This document shows positions 55,401 to 64,000 of a DNA stretch of 64,000 nt, one piece after another. The position numbers and the translations under genes were made by a program. The notes under the pieces were generated by a model that was not told the origin of the DNA, did not search any database, and worked only from the letters and a program-made list of their open reading frames with translations. Source of the stretch: Bog-793 sp963761425. GTDB lineage: Bacteria; Actinomycetota; Acidimicrobiia; Acidimicrobiales; Bog-793. The stretch's first letter is position 1; the number at the start of each line of letters is the position of its first letter. Location: positions 1 to 64,000 of the forward strand of contig CAVXGQ010000004.1 in NCBI GenBank assembly GCA_963761425.1, read 5' to 3'.

Positions 55401-55772
55401 GCGGAGCGGAAGCCCCGCGGCGAGAAGGTGCTCGAGCAGGATCCGCTGGGCGAACCCGTGAATGGTCGTCATCGAGGCGTTGTCGAGCTCGTGCAGCGCG
55501 GTCCTCGCCCAGCCTCCCCCGGGGATCGCCGACACCTCGACGAGCTCGTCGTGGATCCTCTCCCGTAGGTCGGCGGCCGCGGCCTCGGTGAAGGTGATGG
55601 CGGCGACCTCGCCGAGCGAGACGCGCCCTTGGGCCGCGAGCGCCAGCACCCGGAGCACGAGCTCGCTCGTCTTGCCGGTACCGGCGCCCGCCTCGACAAA
55701 GAGTGTCGCGTCGAGGTTCTCCCTGATCGCGGCGCGCGCCAGGTCGTCGGCCATCGGCCGCGCCTCACTCAT
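52443..55772 (-). CDS. addA: AddA-like helicase-nuclease subunit (UvrD/Rep family)
   Basis: 1109-residue subunit of a double-strand-break repair helicase-nuclease. Walker A VEAGAGTGKTSELVL, motif II ILVDEFQDTDPLQ, motif III GDPRQSIYRFRGAE, motif IV TTNFRSVPG, motif V TIHAAKGLEFPVVVV, motif VI FVAMTRARDHLVV. The C-terminal RecB-type nuclease has GVVDLCFAEGDHLVVVDYKTD. ATG at 55772 overlaps the AddB stop, so the pair is co-translated. In actinobacteria AdnAB would be the usual equivalent; the domain layout here is closer to AddA. Confidence 0.9.
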   Translation of the reverse strand: MSEARPMADDLARAAIRENLDATLFVEAGAGTGKTSELVLRVLALAAQGRVSLGEVAAITFTEAAAADLRERIHDELVEVSAIPGGGWARTALHELDNASMTTIHGFAQRILLEHLLAAGLPLRIRVLDEIQSDADFERRFETLLDALLDGVENETLVTASLAVGVTLGHLRLLALEIDRSWDRYRHPAAPPVLLAGRLGPAVDAATKLLVDSMRAVCGWRAACRNDADSLVGLIGRIGADLDRFDGLADWADRLEWLCSIGPWKSGNKGRKADWTGPEVDAVRNEVAIVDSLRSTQAARLRETVLGVLVRRLGVEAVSAAERRRRAGELYFHDLLVFARDLLENDQNVRRLVSARYSHILVDEFQDTDPLQLEIVRLLGQDHDGKPIPGKLFFVGDPRQSIYRFRGAEPELYEAAMRDLVPGGPVRLTTNFRSVPGVIGWVNGVFAPLFASTGDPAVSAKPETGYAPLEPHRRRGPRVPVVILGAQADSKLSAHERRVRESADIAAVIIAAMRDGWPVESGTGMRAVQYGDIAVLVTRRTGLSELETAFDAADIPYRVDSTSLVYSSPEVRDLLACLRAVDSPGDEAALIAALRTPMLACGDDDLLRYRRRGGIWRLEGDPGADPGDPVAGAITRLAGLAGDRHRLGVVGTLEAVARDLGVFELASMTRHGREAVRRLRFVFGQARAFVESGGTTIAEMLEWMDRQAVGRVRARETTMGEADDEVRILTIHAAKGLEFPVVVVAELGGNQPSPTASATVLFDSTGQAEVRLRREVETPGFASLAEAELDRAAQEDLRLCFVAMTRARDHLVVSLHRSPASARGRPSLAERVASRLGDLQGLWEEGPIGAESATGRTRRASAGQRGGLEGPASTPAAFARWRADRFEISRRTARPTSLAATELVDFAGRVFPMGAAPRTGDDEPADQVRWRSRRAATSLGRAVHGVLQRVDLAEGRLLDEMAASEASREGCADRVVEVIALARSALGTPIVAAAAAQKECWRELPVTVPVDAGVLEGVVDLCFAEGDHLVVVDYKTDLVSDRDKVPDVAARYRIQAGAYALALGTALGRRVDRVVFVFLAAPGGPAEHEVADLDRAVAETRRQLAAAWA

Positions 55773-58700
55773 CGTTCGTCTCCGGCTCGACCAGGGCGAC
55801 GTACCCGGCAAGCGGGGGTGCCGCGCGCGCCACCCTCCACAGCACGTCCCGTTCAGCGGGACAGACGCGATCGAAGTCACACCAGCTGCAGTGCTCGAAC
55901 GACTCCTGCCGGCGCGCGCCGGGTCGATACGGGAAACAGCCGGATTCGACGGTTCCAACGAGCACCGACAGCACCTCGCCGGTGCGCGCGACCGTTTCGT
56001 CGTCCAGCTCCACCTCCACCTCGTCCTCAGGCTCGTCGATGAAACGGAAGCTCGCCCGCACCGGAACGGCCGGGTCGCCCGACCCCAGGGCGGCTCGCGC
56101 CGCCAGCGCGTAGATCGGAAGCTGGAGATGACGCCCGCCGTCGACCGGGTCGGAGGCGATCCCCTCGTACGACGACGCCTTCCCCGTCTTGTAGTCGATG
56201 ACGTCGAGCGCCCCGTCCGGCCGCCGGTCGATGCGGTCGATCTTGCCCCGGAAACTGAGCACTTTCTCCCCGATGGCGAAGTCGACCGCGGGCGTCGCCG
56301 CGGTGCCGAACGGCCATTCGACCGCGACCGGCGTTCCTCGGCTCACTCGTCTCGATTCGGCGTCTCGCGCTCGTTCGGCCTCGAGCTTCTCGAGAAGCTC
56401 GCGACGGGTCCTCGCCCACAGAACCTGCTTGCCGGTACGACCGAGTCGTTCGAAACGATCGCAGACTTCCGCCGCGATCGTAGCGAGCCGGGCCGCGCCC
56501 CCGGCCGGATCCTGGTCTTCGGCTTCCGGACGATCGATGACCTCTCGCATGTACCGCTCGAGCACCTCATGGGCAATCTGGCCGCGCTCGCGTGGGTCGA
56601 TGTCGGCCCGGCGTTCGGGCGGCTCGATCACCTCACAGCGCAGCTCGTGGCCGAGGAAGTACCGGAACGGGCAGACCGCGTACTCCTCGAGGGTTGTCGG
56701 CGACAAGACACCGCTCACCAGACCGTCGGCGCCGGCTCCGACCCCCAGCCGGCCAGCGAACCGGTTAAAAGCGCGCGCCCCCCGGGCGGCTACGACTCGG
56801 CTACCGGCACGGAGATGGGGTGACGTCTCGACCAGAAAGGACGACGAATGGTCTCCGTGGGGCGCGGAGCCGGCGATCAGCGTCGCACTCACGAGTTCGG
56901 CCTCTCCGACCGCTGGGGTTGATCCAGCGGCCACCGACGCCAGGGCCTCGGTGGAACTGGTGACGCGCCACGAGGCCGTGTCCCGGCCTATGAAGCGGGA
57001 GCGAATCCGGGCACGACCATCCTCTAGGTCACGGGCCCGACGCGCGAACACCGTTCTCGTCACCCCGGAAACCGCCACCAGAAGCCGACGCCGGTCGCGT
57101 TCGACCGCGCCGACCGGAGTTGCGGCGTCGAGCCCGACCTTCTCGCGCTCCTCGGCGGATAGGACCGCGCTGGTGCGCGCCCGACGGGGCAGCTCGCCCT
57201 CGACGCACCCGAGCACTACCGCGAGATCGAGCTGGACACCCGCCGCTGCATCAAGTGGACCGACCATGATTCCCGCCGACAGCCGACCCACCGGTGGACC
57301 AGGATGGTCCAACGCGTCGGCCAACGCCTGAGAGAACCGGGCGAGGTCGGGATGACCATCCACGCTGTCGAGTCCCTCCAGCTCGTCGAGCGCCTGGTCG
57401 ACGACCGATTCGACTTGATCGTCGGATACCTTGCCCGTCAGGTGACCGTCCCGGACGCCGAGATATCGGGCCAGCACGACCCGCGACCACTCGGCGAAAC
57501 CGGACCAGGTGTCAATCGTTGCGGCGCGGTGGCAGGTCTCATCGAGTTCGTCGACGAATGCCCGCAAGGAGACCGAAGCTTTGAGCGCGCTTTCTGAATC
57601 CGCCAGGCGCGCCTGAGAGCTCTCCGACGCCGCGCCGTCATCGAACCGGCTCTCGTCATGGATCGCACGCCGGCTCTCCTCGGCGAACGCGTCGAGGTGA
57701 CGCCGCCACTCGGCGGCGTCTCCGTCGACGATCCCCGACAGACGCGAGACTCGTTCCCAGTCTCCGACCGGGGTCGCCGTTCCATCCGCCTGGCGCATCG
57801 GCGCCGAGCGAAGCCAAGCCATGACCGAGGCGCGTTCGAGTCTCGAACTGGCGAGCGCGAGCAGACCGGCGAGCACCTGAGAGGTCGATGAATCAGCGAT
57901 CCGGTCGGGTGCAGGGCCGTTCCAACTGATCCCGGCCTCACCGAGCGTTCCCGCGATCAGCCGGAGGTACGGGTCGCGCGAGGAGTACAGCAGAGCCATG
58001 CCCTCCGGTGCGCCGCCTGCGGCGAGGTGCTCGAGCACCAGGCGGACCGCGGCGCGTGTCTCGGACTCGGCATCGGGCGCCTCGAAGCTCTCGGCCGCGG
58101 GAACCGGACCGTCCGGATCAACCTGGTCTGACGCGACTGGTCCGTCGCCACTGACGACAAAACCTGACCCGACCAGGGCATCGCCCAACCGCAGGACCGG
58201 CGCGTCTGCCGCGCCGTCCCCGACCAGTCCCAGATGGACAACCAGCTCGCTCGCCTGGCTGACCGCCATCAGGAGTCGAACGTCGGCGGGACGCCACCTC
58301 TCCGGAAGATGGACGATCAGATGACCCCAATCGCCATCCAGCCGACCGCCGCCGATCTCGTGCACCGCGGCCTCGACGAGGTCGACGTCGTCGAACCAAC
58401 GCTCCAGGAGCCGCTGCCGCATCGACACACACAACGCCGACAGATCACGGCCGCGGGGGCCCACCCGGGAGAGAGACTCCAACCCCTCCGTGCCGAGCTG
58501 GCGAAACTCTTTGTAGATCTCGACAAGCTCTTGCTCGGCCGAAGGGTGCTCGGCGACAGCAGCGAGAAATGCCGGGCGGTTGCGCAGCGCGGCACGGGCG
58601 GCGGCCCCCAAAGCGGCGCGGGTGACCGCCCGGCGCCCTCCGAGCTGACAGGCCCGGCTTCCGAATTCCTCCCCGAGGTCGGCCGGCACGAAAAAACGGA

Positions 58701-58908
58701 CGTTGACGAGCCCACGGATTCCATTCGGACGTGGGCGGACCGCCATCCGGTGCCGCAGGACGCGAGCCGCGCGGGCAGTTCCCGCGACGACGGTCACCGG
58801 CGCGGTCGGATCATCGAGCTGAAATCCATCGACCGCTTCAGCAAGCGCCTCAAAAGCGGGTATCCCGTAGCGGACGAAGCGAAGGCTCCCGGACACCCCG
58901 GCGAGCAT
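55765..58908 (-). CDS. addB: AddB-like nuclease subunit with Fe-S nuclease domain
   Basis: 1047-residue partner of AddA. The N-terminal Rossmann part begins VTVVAGTARAARVLRHRM, where an ATPase Walker A would be; it lacks GxGKT, so no ATP hydrolysis is expected, as in degenerate AddB. The C-terminal RecB-type nuclease has GKIDRIDRRP and VIDYKTGK. Four cysteines (YAVCPFRYFLG and CSWCDFDRVC) match the AddB iron-sulfur clasp. ATG at 58908 is chosen as the first reasonable start; there is no strong ribosome site. It is divergent from uppS. Confidence 0.88.
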   Translation of the reverse strand: MLAGVSGSLRFVRYGIPAFEALAEAVDGFQLDDPTAPVTVVAGTARAARVLRHRMAVRPRPNGIRGLVNVRFFVPADLGEEFGSRACQLGGRRAVTRAALGAAARAALRNRPAFLAAVAEHPSAEQELVEIYKEFRQLGTEGLESLSRVGPRGRDLSALCVSMRQRLLERWFDDVDLVEAAVHEIGGGRLDGDWGHLIVHLPERWRPADVRLLMAVSQASELVVHLGLVGDGAADAPVLRLGDALVGSGFVVSGDGPVASDQVDPDGPVPAAESFEAPDAESETRAAVRLVLEHLAAGGAPEGMALLYSSRDPYLRLIAGTLGEAGISWNGPAPDRIADSSTSQVLAGLLALASSRLERASVMAWLRSAPMRQADGTATPVGDWERVSRLSGIVDGDAAEWRRHLDAFAEESRRAIHDESRFDDGAASESSQARLADSESALKASVSLRAFVDELDETCHRAATIDTWSGFAEWSRVVLARYLGVRDGHLTGKVSDDQVESVVDQALDELEGLDSVDGHPDLARFSQALADALDHPGPPVGRLSAGIMVGPLDAAAGVQLDLAVVLGCVEGELPRRARTSAVLSAEEREKVGLDAATPVGAVERDRRRLLVAVSGVTRTVFARRARDLEDGRARIRSRFIGRDTASWRVTSSTEALASVAAGSTPAVGEAELVSATLIAGSAPHGDHSSSFLVETSPHLRAGSRVVAARGARAFNRFAGRLGVGAGADGLVSGVLSPTTLEEYAVCPFRYFLGHELRCEVIEPPERRADIDPRERGQIAHEVLERYMREVIDRPEAEDQDPAGGAARLATIAAEVCDRFERLGRTGKQVLWARTRRELLEKLEAERARDAESRRVSRGTPVAVEWPFGTAATPAVDFAIGEKVLSFRGKIDRIDRRPDGALDVIDYKTGKASSYEGIASDPVDGGRHLQLPIYALAARAALGSGDPAVPVRASFRFIDEPEDEVEVELDDETVARTGEVLSVLVGTVESGCFPYRPGARRQESFEHCSWCDFDRVCPAERDVLWRVARAAPPLAGYVALVEPETNDE

Positions 58909-59157
58909 ACGGCCCGGTCGCGACGGCGGGCGGCTAGGTGGGGCCGGTTCCGGCACGGGCCGGCGACACGACTGATCCCGCCCGAGGAACGAAGGGCGCC
59001 CGGACGGCCGAGAGGGGGACCCGCATGCTCCTTTCTTTCCGTCTGGCCAGCTCCCGGCAGGCGGATCCTCTCCGAAGCGATCGGCGGGGTCGAGACGTCC
59101 GGTTGGCGCTTCGGTGGCGACGATGGAGGGGTCCCAGACCGGACTAGCTTCGCCGTA

Positions 59158-59889
59158 GTGCCCAGTCCTCCCTCCGTCAAAGGAATCGACCCGGATCGGG
59201 TTCCTCGACACGTCGCGGTCGTCATGGATGGCAACGGGCGCTGGGCAACCCAGCGCGGCTTGGCGCGCACCGAGGGCCATGCCGCGAGCGAAGAGGCGCT
59301 CGTCGACACCGTCGAAGGCGCCCTTCAGCTCGGGGTCAAGTGGTTCACCGTCTACGCGTTCTCGACGGAGAACTGGCGCCGGCCCCCGGATGAAGTGCGG
59401 TTCTTGATGAACTTCAACGAGGGGATCCTCCTTCGCAATCGGGACAAACTGAACCAGGACGGGGTGCGGATCCGTTTCGCGGGCCGCCGAGATTGGCACG
59501 TCCCGCGGCGCCTGCTGCGCCAAATGGCTGATGCCGAGGAGCTCACCGCCAAGAACACGCAGATGACGTTCACGATCTGTTTCAACTACGGCGGGCGCGC
59601 CGAGATCATCGACGCCGTTCGCTCGCTCGTCGCGGAGGGCATCTCAGCAAACAAGATCGACGAGCGCCGGTTCCACTCCCACCTGTACTTCCCCGACATG
59701 CCCGATCCAGACCTCATCGTCCGCACCTCGAATGAGTTTCGGATCTCCAACTTCCTGCTCTGGGAGCTCGCCTACTCAGAGCTCGTCTTCACCGACGTGC
59801 TCTGGCCGGACTTCCGCCGCGAGGACCTCTTCGAGGCGGTGCGTGAGTACCAGCATCGAGAACGTCGCTACGGGGGGATCGACCGTTGA
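59158..59889 (+). CDS. uppS: Undecaprenyl diphosphate synthase (cis-prenyltransferase)
   Basis: Makes the C55 lipid carrier for cell-wall synthesis; 243 residues. Signatures AVVMDGNGRWA, YAFSTENWRRP, TICFNYGGR and RTSNEFRISNFLLWELAY are complete. GTG at 59158 gives the family length; the frame is open far upstream and was discounted. Some actinobacterial homologues make shorter chains (decaprenyl), so the product length is inferred. It is first in an uppS-recO-glyS-dnaG stretch. Confidence 0.94.
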   Translation: MPSPPSVKGIDPDRVPRHVAVVMDGNGRWATQRGLARTEGHAASEEALVDTVEGALQLGVKWFTVYAFSTENWRRPPDEVRFLMNFNEGILLRNRDKLNQDGVRIRFAGRRDWHVPRRLLRQMADAEELTAKNTQMTFTICFNYGGRAEIIDAVRSLVAEGISANKIDERRFHSHLYFPDMPDPDLIVRTSNEFRISNFLLWELAYSELVFTDVLWPDFRREDLFEAVREYQHRERRYGGIDR

Positions 59890-60034
59890 GCCCACGACAA
59901 GCAGCCGCCAATTCGGAGAGGCGGCCGCAGCCGATGACGCCGCGACGACACTGGCAACCGCCCGGCCGCGCCTCTGGGGCTGGCCGCACCGCGTGGACCG
60001 TGGTCGACGGCTCGCGCGCCCAGACCTAGGCCCA

Positions 60035-60766
60035 GTGGCCACCTATCGCGACACCGGGGTCGTCCTCCGAACGATCCGACTCGGCGAGGCGGACCGGATC
60101 GTGACCATCATCACTGCCGGGCACGGCAAGGTACGCGCCGTGGCCAAGGGTGTCCGCAAGGTAAAGAGCCGCATCGGGGCCCGCCTCGAACCCCTGACCC
60201 ACATCGACATGATGTGCTGGCGGGGACGAGATCTCGACATCGTGACCCAGGTCGAGGTGATCGACGTCTTCCGAGGGATCCGTTCCGATCTCACGCGCCT
60301 CGGACCGGCGATGACCATGCTCGAGATCGTCGATCAGGTCACCGTCGACCACCAGGGTTCACCCGCGCTCTACACCCTGCTTGTCGGCGCGCTGCGCAGC
60401 CTGGAACTCACCGGGTCACCGGTCACACTGGCAGCGTTCTGCCTGAGGCTCCTGGCGGTCGAGGGCGTTGGCCCGATCACCGACTCCTGCGCCCACTGCG
60501 GCAGTTCCGGTCCTCTCGTCGCGTTCGACCCCGGAGAGGGCGGTTTTCTCTGCCACTCCTGCAGACGGGGACAGCCGGTATCGCCGGAAGTGGTTGCGCT
60601 CACCCAACGCATCTGCTCCGGCGGGCTCGCCCGGGCGCTCTCCGAACCGGGCGGACCAACGGTCGACGCGCTGGAGCGTCTTGCGACCTCGGCGGTCGAG
60701 CACCACCTCGACCGCCGCTTGCGCACCACGCGTCACCACCTCGCCGAGGAGACCACCTCGGCGTAG
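60035..60766 (+). CDS. recO: DNA repair protein RecO
   Basis: 243-residue recombination mediator. N-terminal OB-fold YRDTGVVLRTIRLGEADRIV and basic KGVRKVKSRIG. The zinc finger CAHCG...CHSCR is present. The start is GTG at 60035 (VATYRDTG); the frame is open upstream to 59732, but no better start was found, and the 145 bases after uppS hold no other gene. It acts with RecF and RecR in single-strand gap repair. Confidence 0.92.
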   Translation: MATYRDTGVVLRTIRLGEADRIVTIITAGHGKVRAVAKGVRKVKSRIGARLEPLTHIDMMCWRGRDLDIVTQVEVIDVFRGIRSDLTRLGPAMTMLEIVDQVTVDHQGSPALYTLLVGALRSLELTGSPVTLAAFCLRLLAVEGVGPITDSCAHCGSSGPLVAFDPGEGGFLCHSCRRGQPVSPEVVALTQRICSGGLARALSEPGGPTVDALERLATSAVEHHLDRRLRTTRHHLAEETTSA

Positions 60767-60842
60767 CCCGAGCCGCCGGCGTCGGTCGTGGGTCGCTCAA
60801 CCGCCGGGATTCCGCGACGACGGCGCGGGCTATCCTCGGGCC

Positions 60843-62183
60843 ATGTCCGAGGAAAGTCCCGCAGCTGACCGCGTCCCCGAGGAAAATGCGGAGCTGTTCG
60901 AAGCCATCGTCAACCTCGCCAAACGGCGGGGCTTTGTGTTCCCGTCCGCCGAGATCTACGGCGGGATCCGTTCCACCTACGACTACGGACCCCTCGGCGC
61001 ACTGATGCTGCGGAACGTGAAGGAGGCCTGGTGGCGCGCGATGGTGCGCGAGCGCGACGACGTCGTGCCCATCGACTCCGCGATCATCACCAACCCGAAG
61101 GTCTGGGAGGCATCCGGTCACCTCGAGACGTTCGCCGACCCGCTCGTCGACTGTCGGTCGTGCCACGAACGATGGCGAGCCGACCAAATCGACGGCGCCT
61201 GCCCGAACTGCGGCTCGACGGATCTCACCGAGGCGCGACCGTTCAATCTCATGTTCAAGACCTTTGTCGGCCCAGTCGAAGACGATTCCTCCGTCGCCTA
61301 CCTACGTCCCGAGACAGCGCAGGGGATGTTCGTCAACTTCCTGAACGTGATGACGACGATGCGCCGCAAGCTGCCTTTCGGCATCGCCCAGCAGGGCCGT
61401 GGCTTTCGCAACGAGATCACCCCCGGGAACTTCGTCTTTCGCACCCGCGAGTTCGAGATGATGGAACTGGAGTTCTTCGTCCCCCCGGCCGAGGCCAGCC
61501 GGTGGTTCACCTACTGGTGCGAGGAACGGCTCGCCTGGTACCAAAAACTCGGGATCACCAGGGACCGACTTCGCTTCTACCAGCACCTCCCCGAAGAGCT
61601 GTCCCACTACTCCACCCAGACCACGGATATCGAGTTCCTCTTCCCCTGGGGTTGGGGAGAACTGGAAGGGATCGCCAACCGGACCGACTTCGACCTCAAG
61701 GCGCACAGCGTGCATTCCGGAGTGCGTCTCGAGCACTTCGACCAAGTTTCCGGTGAGCGCTACATACCGCACGTGATCGAGCCGTCCGCCGGCGCAACAC
61801 GGGCGATGATGGCCTTTCTCCTCGCCGCCTATGACGAAGACGAGATCGGGGGCGAGCGACGGACGGTGCTACGGCTCCACCCGCAGCTCGCGCCGTTCCA
61901 GGTCGCGGTGCTCCCATTGTCCAAGAAAGAATCGCTCGACGCCCTCGCCCACGACGTGTTGCACCGCTGCCGGGCCGCCCTGATGTGCGAGTACGACGAC
62001 ACGCAGTCGATCGGTCGCCGCTACCGACGCCAGGACGAAATCGGAACACCGTTCTGCGTTACCGTCGATTTCGACAGCCTCGACGACCACACGGTGACGA
62101 TCCGCGACCGTGACACGACCCATCAGATCCGGGTACCCATCGAACAAGTTGTCACCGTGCTGCAGGAACGCGTCAATTCCTGA
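60843..62183 (+). CDS. glyS: Glycyl-tRNA synthetase, homodimeric type
   Basis: 446-residue class II synthetase. Motif 1 region FVFPSAEIYGGIRSTYDYG, zinc cysteines CRSCHERW and CPNCGS, motif 2 region RGFRNEITPGNFVFRTREF, motif 3 region GATRAMMAFLLAAY. The family-specific WGWGELEGIANRTDFDL is present. ATG at 60843 lies 76 bases after recO. It is the alpha2 form, as in most Gram-positives, and the length is normal. Confidence 0.94.
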   Translation: MSEESPAADRVPEENAELFEAIVNLAKRRGFVFPSAEIYGGIRSTYDYGPLGALMLRNVKEAWWRAMVRERDDVVPIDSAIITNPKVWEASGHLETFADPLVDCRSCHERWRADQIDGACPNCGSTDLTEARPFNLMFKTFVGPVEDDSSVAYLRPETAQGMFVNFLNVMTTMRRKLPFGIAQQGRGFRNEITPGNFVFRTREFEMMELEFFVPPAEASRWFTYWCEERLAWYQKLGITRDRLRFYQHLPEELSHYSTQTTDIEFLFPWGWGELEGIANRTDFDLKAHSVHSGVRLEHFDQVSGERYIPHVIEPSAGATRAMMAFLLAAYDEDEIGGERRTVLRLHPQLAPFQVAVLPLSKKESLDALAHDVLHRCRAALMCEYDDTQSIGRRYRRQDEIGTPFCVTVDFDSLDDHTVTIRDRDTTHQIRVPIEQVVTVLQERVNS

Positions 62184-62721
62184 GCCCAGCTGTCCGCGGC
62201 CGGGCGCTTCCCGGGCGAGCCAACAGTCTGGTTCGGCGCGACGCCGAGGTCGCCCGGGGCACCGGGAATGGAGAAGGGGACAGACTACGGGCAGGCTCGG
62301 TTCGGTCTGGGCCCCGGGTCCTGGTCGGCGCCCGCCGGACTGGTCGCTCGACCATCCCGGGTCCGCGTCATCCTGGAGCGGGGTCGCGTCCCTTTCGGCC
62401 CTTTGAGGCGACGTGCCTCGGGCGACGAGAAGCCACCATCGTCGTCCGGGGCGGGGACGAACCCGCCGTGACGGGCGACGCCGTCGCCGGTGGGCCGCCA
62501 CCGCCCGCGGTCGCCTGGATGGGCCGGCTGCGTCGCGCGAATCCCCACCCCAGCGACCCAAACGACCCGGTCATGCGGGGGGGCCGACCTCGCACTCGGG
62601 TTGTTCGACCACTTGCTCCTGGCCGTCGTCGCCGATCGCTCCAGCCTTCCCTGACGTGGACACCGGGAGCACTCAGCCCCACCCCGATCAAACCGCGCGA
62701 CGAACGGGTACCGTCCGGACC
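62184..62721. other. Intergenic stretch between glyS and dnaG with possible frameshifted ORF
   Basis: About 540 bases. No complete gene. A frame entered at GTG 62468 runs into VMRG; dropping one G from the 7-G run at 62577-62583 would join it to a second frame ending GLFDHLLLAVVADRSSLP at about 62652. It may be a small gene with a homopolymer error or a degraded one; no family is recognised. Confidence 0.3.
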
Positions 62722-64000
62722 ATGGCAATTCCCGACGAGGACGTCGCTCGGGTTCGGGCCGCGACCGACCTCGTCGCGCTGATCGGCGAGCAAACCGCCC
62801 TCAAGCGGGTGGGTCGGCGATTCGTCGGGCTCTGTCCTTTCCACGCCGAAAAGACCGGCTCGTTCAGCGTGAACGCCGAGGAGGGCCTCTACTACTGCTT
62901 CGGCTGCCAGGCCTCGGGCGACGCCATCAGCTTCGTGCGGGCGACCGAGGGAGTCGACTTCGTCGAAGCCGTCGAGCGCCTCGCCAACCGCGCCGAGATC
63001 ACTATCCGGTACGACGAACGGGACCGAAGCGAGGATCGCAGCCGGCGAAGGGAGCTGCTCGCCGCGATGACGGCGGCCGTCGAGTACTACCACGAAAGGC
63101 TGCTCACCCACCCCGACGCGGGACGCGCCAGGCAGTACCTCCGTTCACGCGGCTACGACGGCGAGATCGTCCGCAAGTTCCGACTCGGCTTCGCTCCGGC
63201 CGGTTTCGGCGAGCTCGTCCGGGCGCTGCGTCTCCCGGGTTCGGTGCTGCGAGAAGCCGGGCTCGCCTACGAAGACGAGCGCCGCCGACTCCAGGACGCC
63301 TTCCGGGAACGGATCATGTTCCCGATCTTCGACCCGGGCGGCCAGGCCATCGCCTTCGGGGGACGGATCCTGCCCGACGGCATGCGGACCCTGGAGCGTG
63401 AACCGGGACCGAAATACCGGAACTCGCCCGAGTCGGCCATCTACTCCAAGCGCCGCACGCTTTACGGGCTGAACTGGGCCAAGGCGGACATCGCCCGGGC
63501 CCACGAGGTCGTCGTCTGCGAGGGTTATACCGACGTCATCGGCTTCCACCTCGCCGGCGTTTCCCGAGTTGTCGCGACCTGCGGTACCGCGCTCACCGAA
63601 GACCACTTCCGCCTGCTCTCGCACTTCGCCAGCAGGATCGTGCTGTGTTTCGACGCCGATGCAGCCGGGCAGGCGGCCGCGGCGCGTCTCTACCAGTGGG
63701 AAAAGCGCCACGAGCTGGAACTCGCCGTAGCCGAGCTCCCGGCCGGGTCGGACCCCGGGGAACTCGCCCAGAGCGACCCTGCCGCCCTCGCCACCGCGGT
63801 CGAGCACGCCCAGCCGTTTCTCGGCTTCCGCGTCGAACAGGCCTTCGGCGCGCATGACCTGCGGACACCAGAGGGACGCAGCCGGGCCGCCGAGGCCGCC
63901 CTTCTCGCCATCGCCGAACATCCCAACGAGCTCGTCCGCGACCAGTACCTCGTCGGCGTGGCCGACCGGACCCGCCTCGATCCCCGGAGGCTGCGTGAAC
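62722..64000 (+). CDS. dnaG: DNA primase DnaG, 5' part (runs off the window)
   Basis: RNA-primer synthase for replication; first 426 codons seen, with the C-terminal helicase-binding domain outside the window. CHC2 zinc finger LCPFHAEKTGSF...YYCFGCQ is at about 38-66. The RNA-polymerase core has the Toprim segment VVCEGYTDVIGFHLAGV and the metal-binding CFDADAAGQAA. ATG at 62722 starts MAIPDEDVARVRAATDLVAL, which matches the family start; the ribosome site is weak. It closes the recO-glyS-dnaG order typical of actinobacteria. Confidence 0.95.
   Translation, partial: MAIPDEDVARVRAATDLVALIGEQTALKRVGRRFVGLCPFHAEKTGSFSVNAEEGLYYCFGCQASGDAISFVRATEGVDFVEAVERLANRAEITIRYDERDRSEDRSRRRELLAAMTAAVEYYHERLLTHPDAGRARQYLRSRGYDGEIVRKFRLGFAPAGFGELVRALRLPGSVLREAGLAYEDERRRLQDAFRERIMFPIFDPGGQAIAFGGRILPDGMRTLEREPGPKYRNSPESAIYSKRRTLYGLNWAKADIARAHEVVVCEGYTDVIGFHLAGVSRVVATCGTALTEDHFRLLSHFASRIVLCFDADAAGQAAAARLYQWEKRHELELAVAELPAGSDPGELAQSDPAALATAVEHAQPFLGFRVEQAFGAHDLRTPEGRSRAAEAALLAIAEHPNELVRDQYLVGVADRTRLDPRRLRE

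Noticed and set aside
1..64000. CRISPR array
   Set aside because: No regularly spaced direct repeats were noticed anywhere in the window.

Overview
The window is GC-rich, densely packed and rich in GTG and TTG starts. Many genes are coupled by overlapping stop and start codons. Gene content (BldD-type regulator, HrcA/CIRCE, two-TrkA cluster, UppS-RecO-GlyS-DnaG order, AddAB-like nuclease, GHs and membrane proteins without an outer-membrane set) points to a Gram-positive actinobacterium. My best guess is the Acidimicrobiia, which is inference from gene order and not a database match.

Region 1 (1-8.4 kb) is accessory DNA. It holds a dead IS256-family transposase (one frameshift, one in-frame stop) next to the 3' remnant of a quinone-oxidoreductase gene. 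These are followed by isopentenyl-diphosphate isomerase, an aldo/keto reductase, an intact IS30-family element with recognisable terminal inverted repeats, the biotin transporter BioY and a DrrAB-type exporter.

Region 2 (8.7-27 kb) is mainly envelope and transport. A NodI-like ATPase is coupled to two paralogous NodJ-like permeases. A secreted chagasin-like protein follows. Two TrkA-type RCK genes (one frameshifted) lie next to a KimA-like APC permease carrying a C-terminal OB-fold. Then come an MFS drug exporter, a PAS-GGDEF-EAL protein, a secreted DMFase-beta-like protein, a zinc-type oxidoreductase, a polytopic glycosyltransferase-like protein and a two-TM protein of unknown function.

Region 3 (27-39 kb) is central metabolism and translation. 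Glutamine synthetase has Phe where the adenylylated Tyr is expected. Acetate permease and acetyl-CoA synthetase are divergent. A second PAS-GGDEF-EAL paralogue follows in inverted orientation. Then come tRNA-Glu(CTC), tRNA-Gln(CTG), a DUF218 protein, gltX and a small ferredoxin, and a GH18-type secreted hydrolase.

Region 4 (39-64 kb) is conserved housekeeping DNA: rpsT, lepA, CIRCE-hrcA-dnaJ-rsmE, a BldD-like regulator with an intact c-di-GMP-binding signature, hemW, a small HTH protein, phoH-ybeY-CBS protein-era, DinG-type helicase, AddA/AddB-like nuclease, uppS, recO, glyS and the 5' part of dnaG, which runs off the end.

Two themes connect genes across the window. One is cyclic-di-GMP: two enzymes that could make or degrade it, plus a BldD receptor with the binding motif. 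The other is potassium homeostasis: two RCK proteins beside a KimA-like carrier fused to an OB-fold. No CRISPR array, rRNA or phage module was seen.
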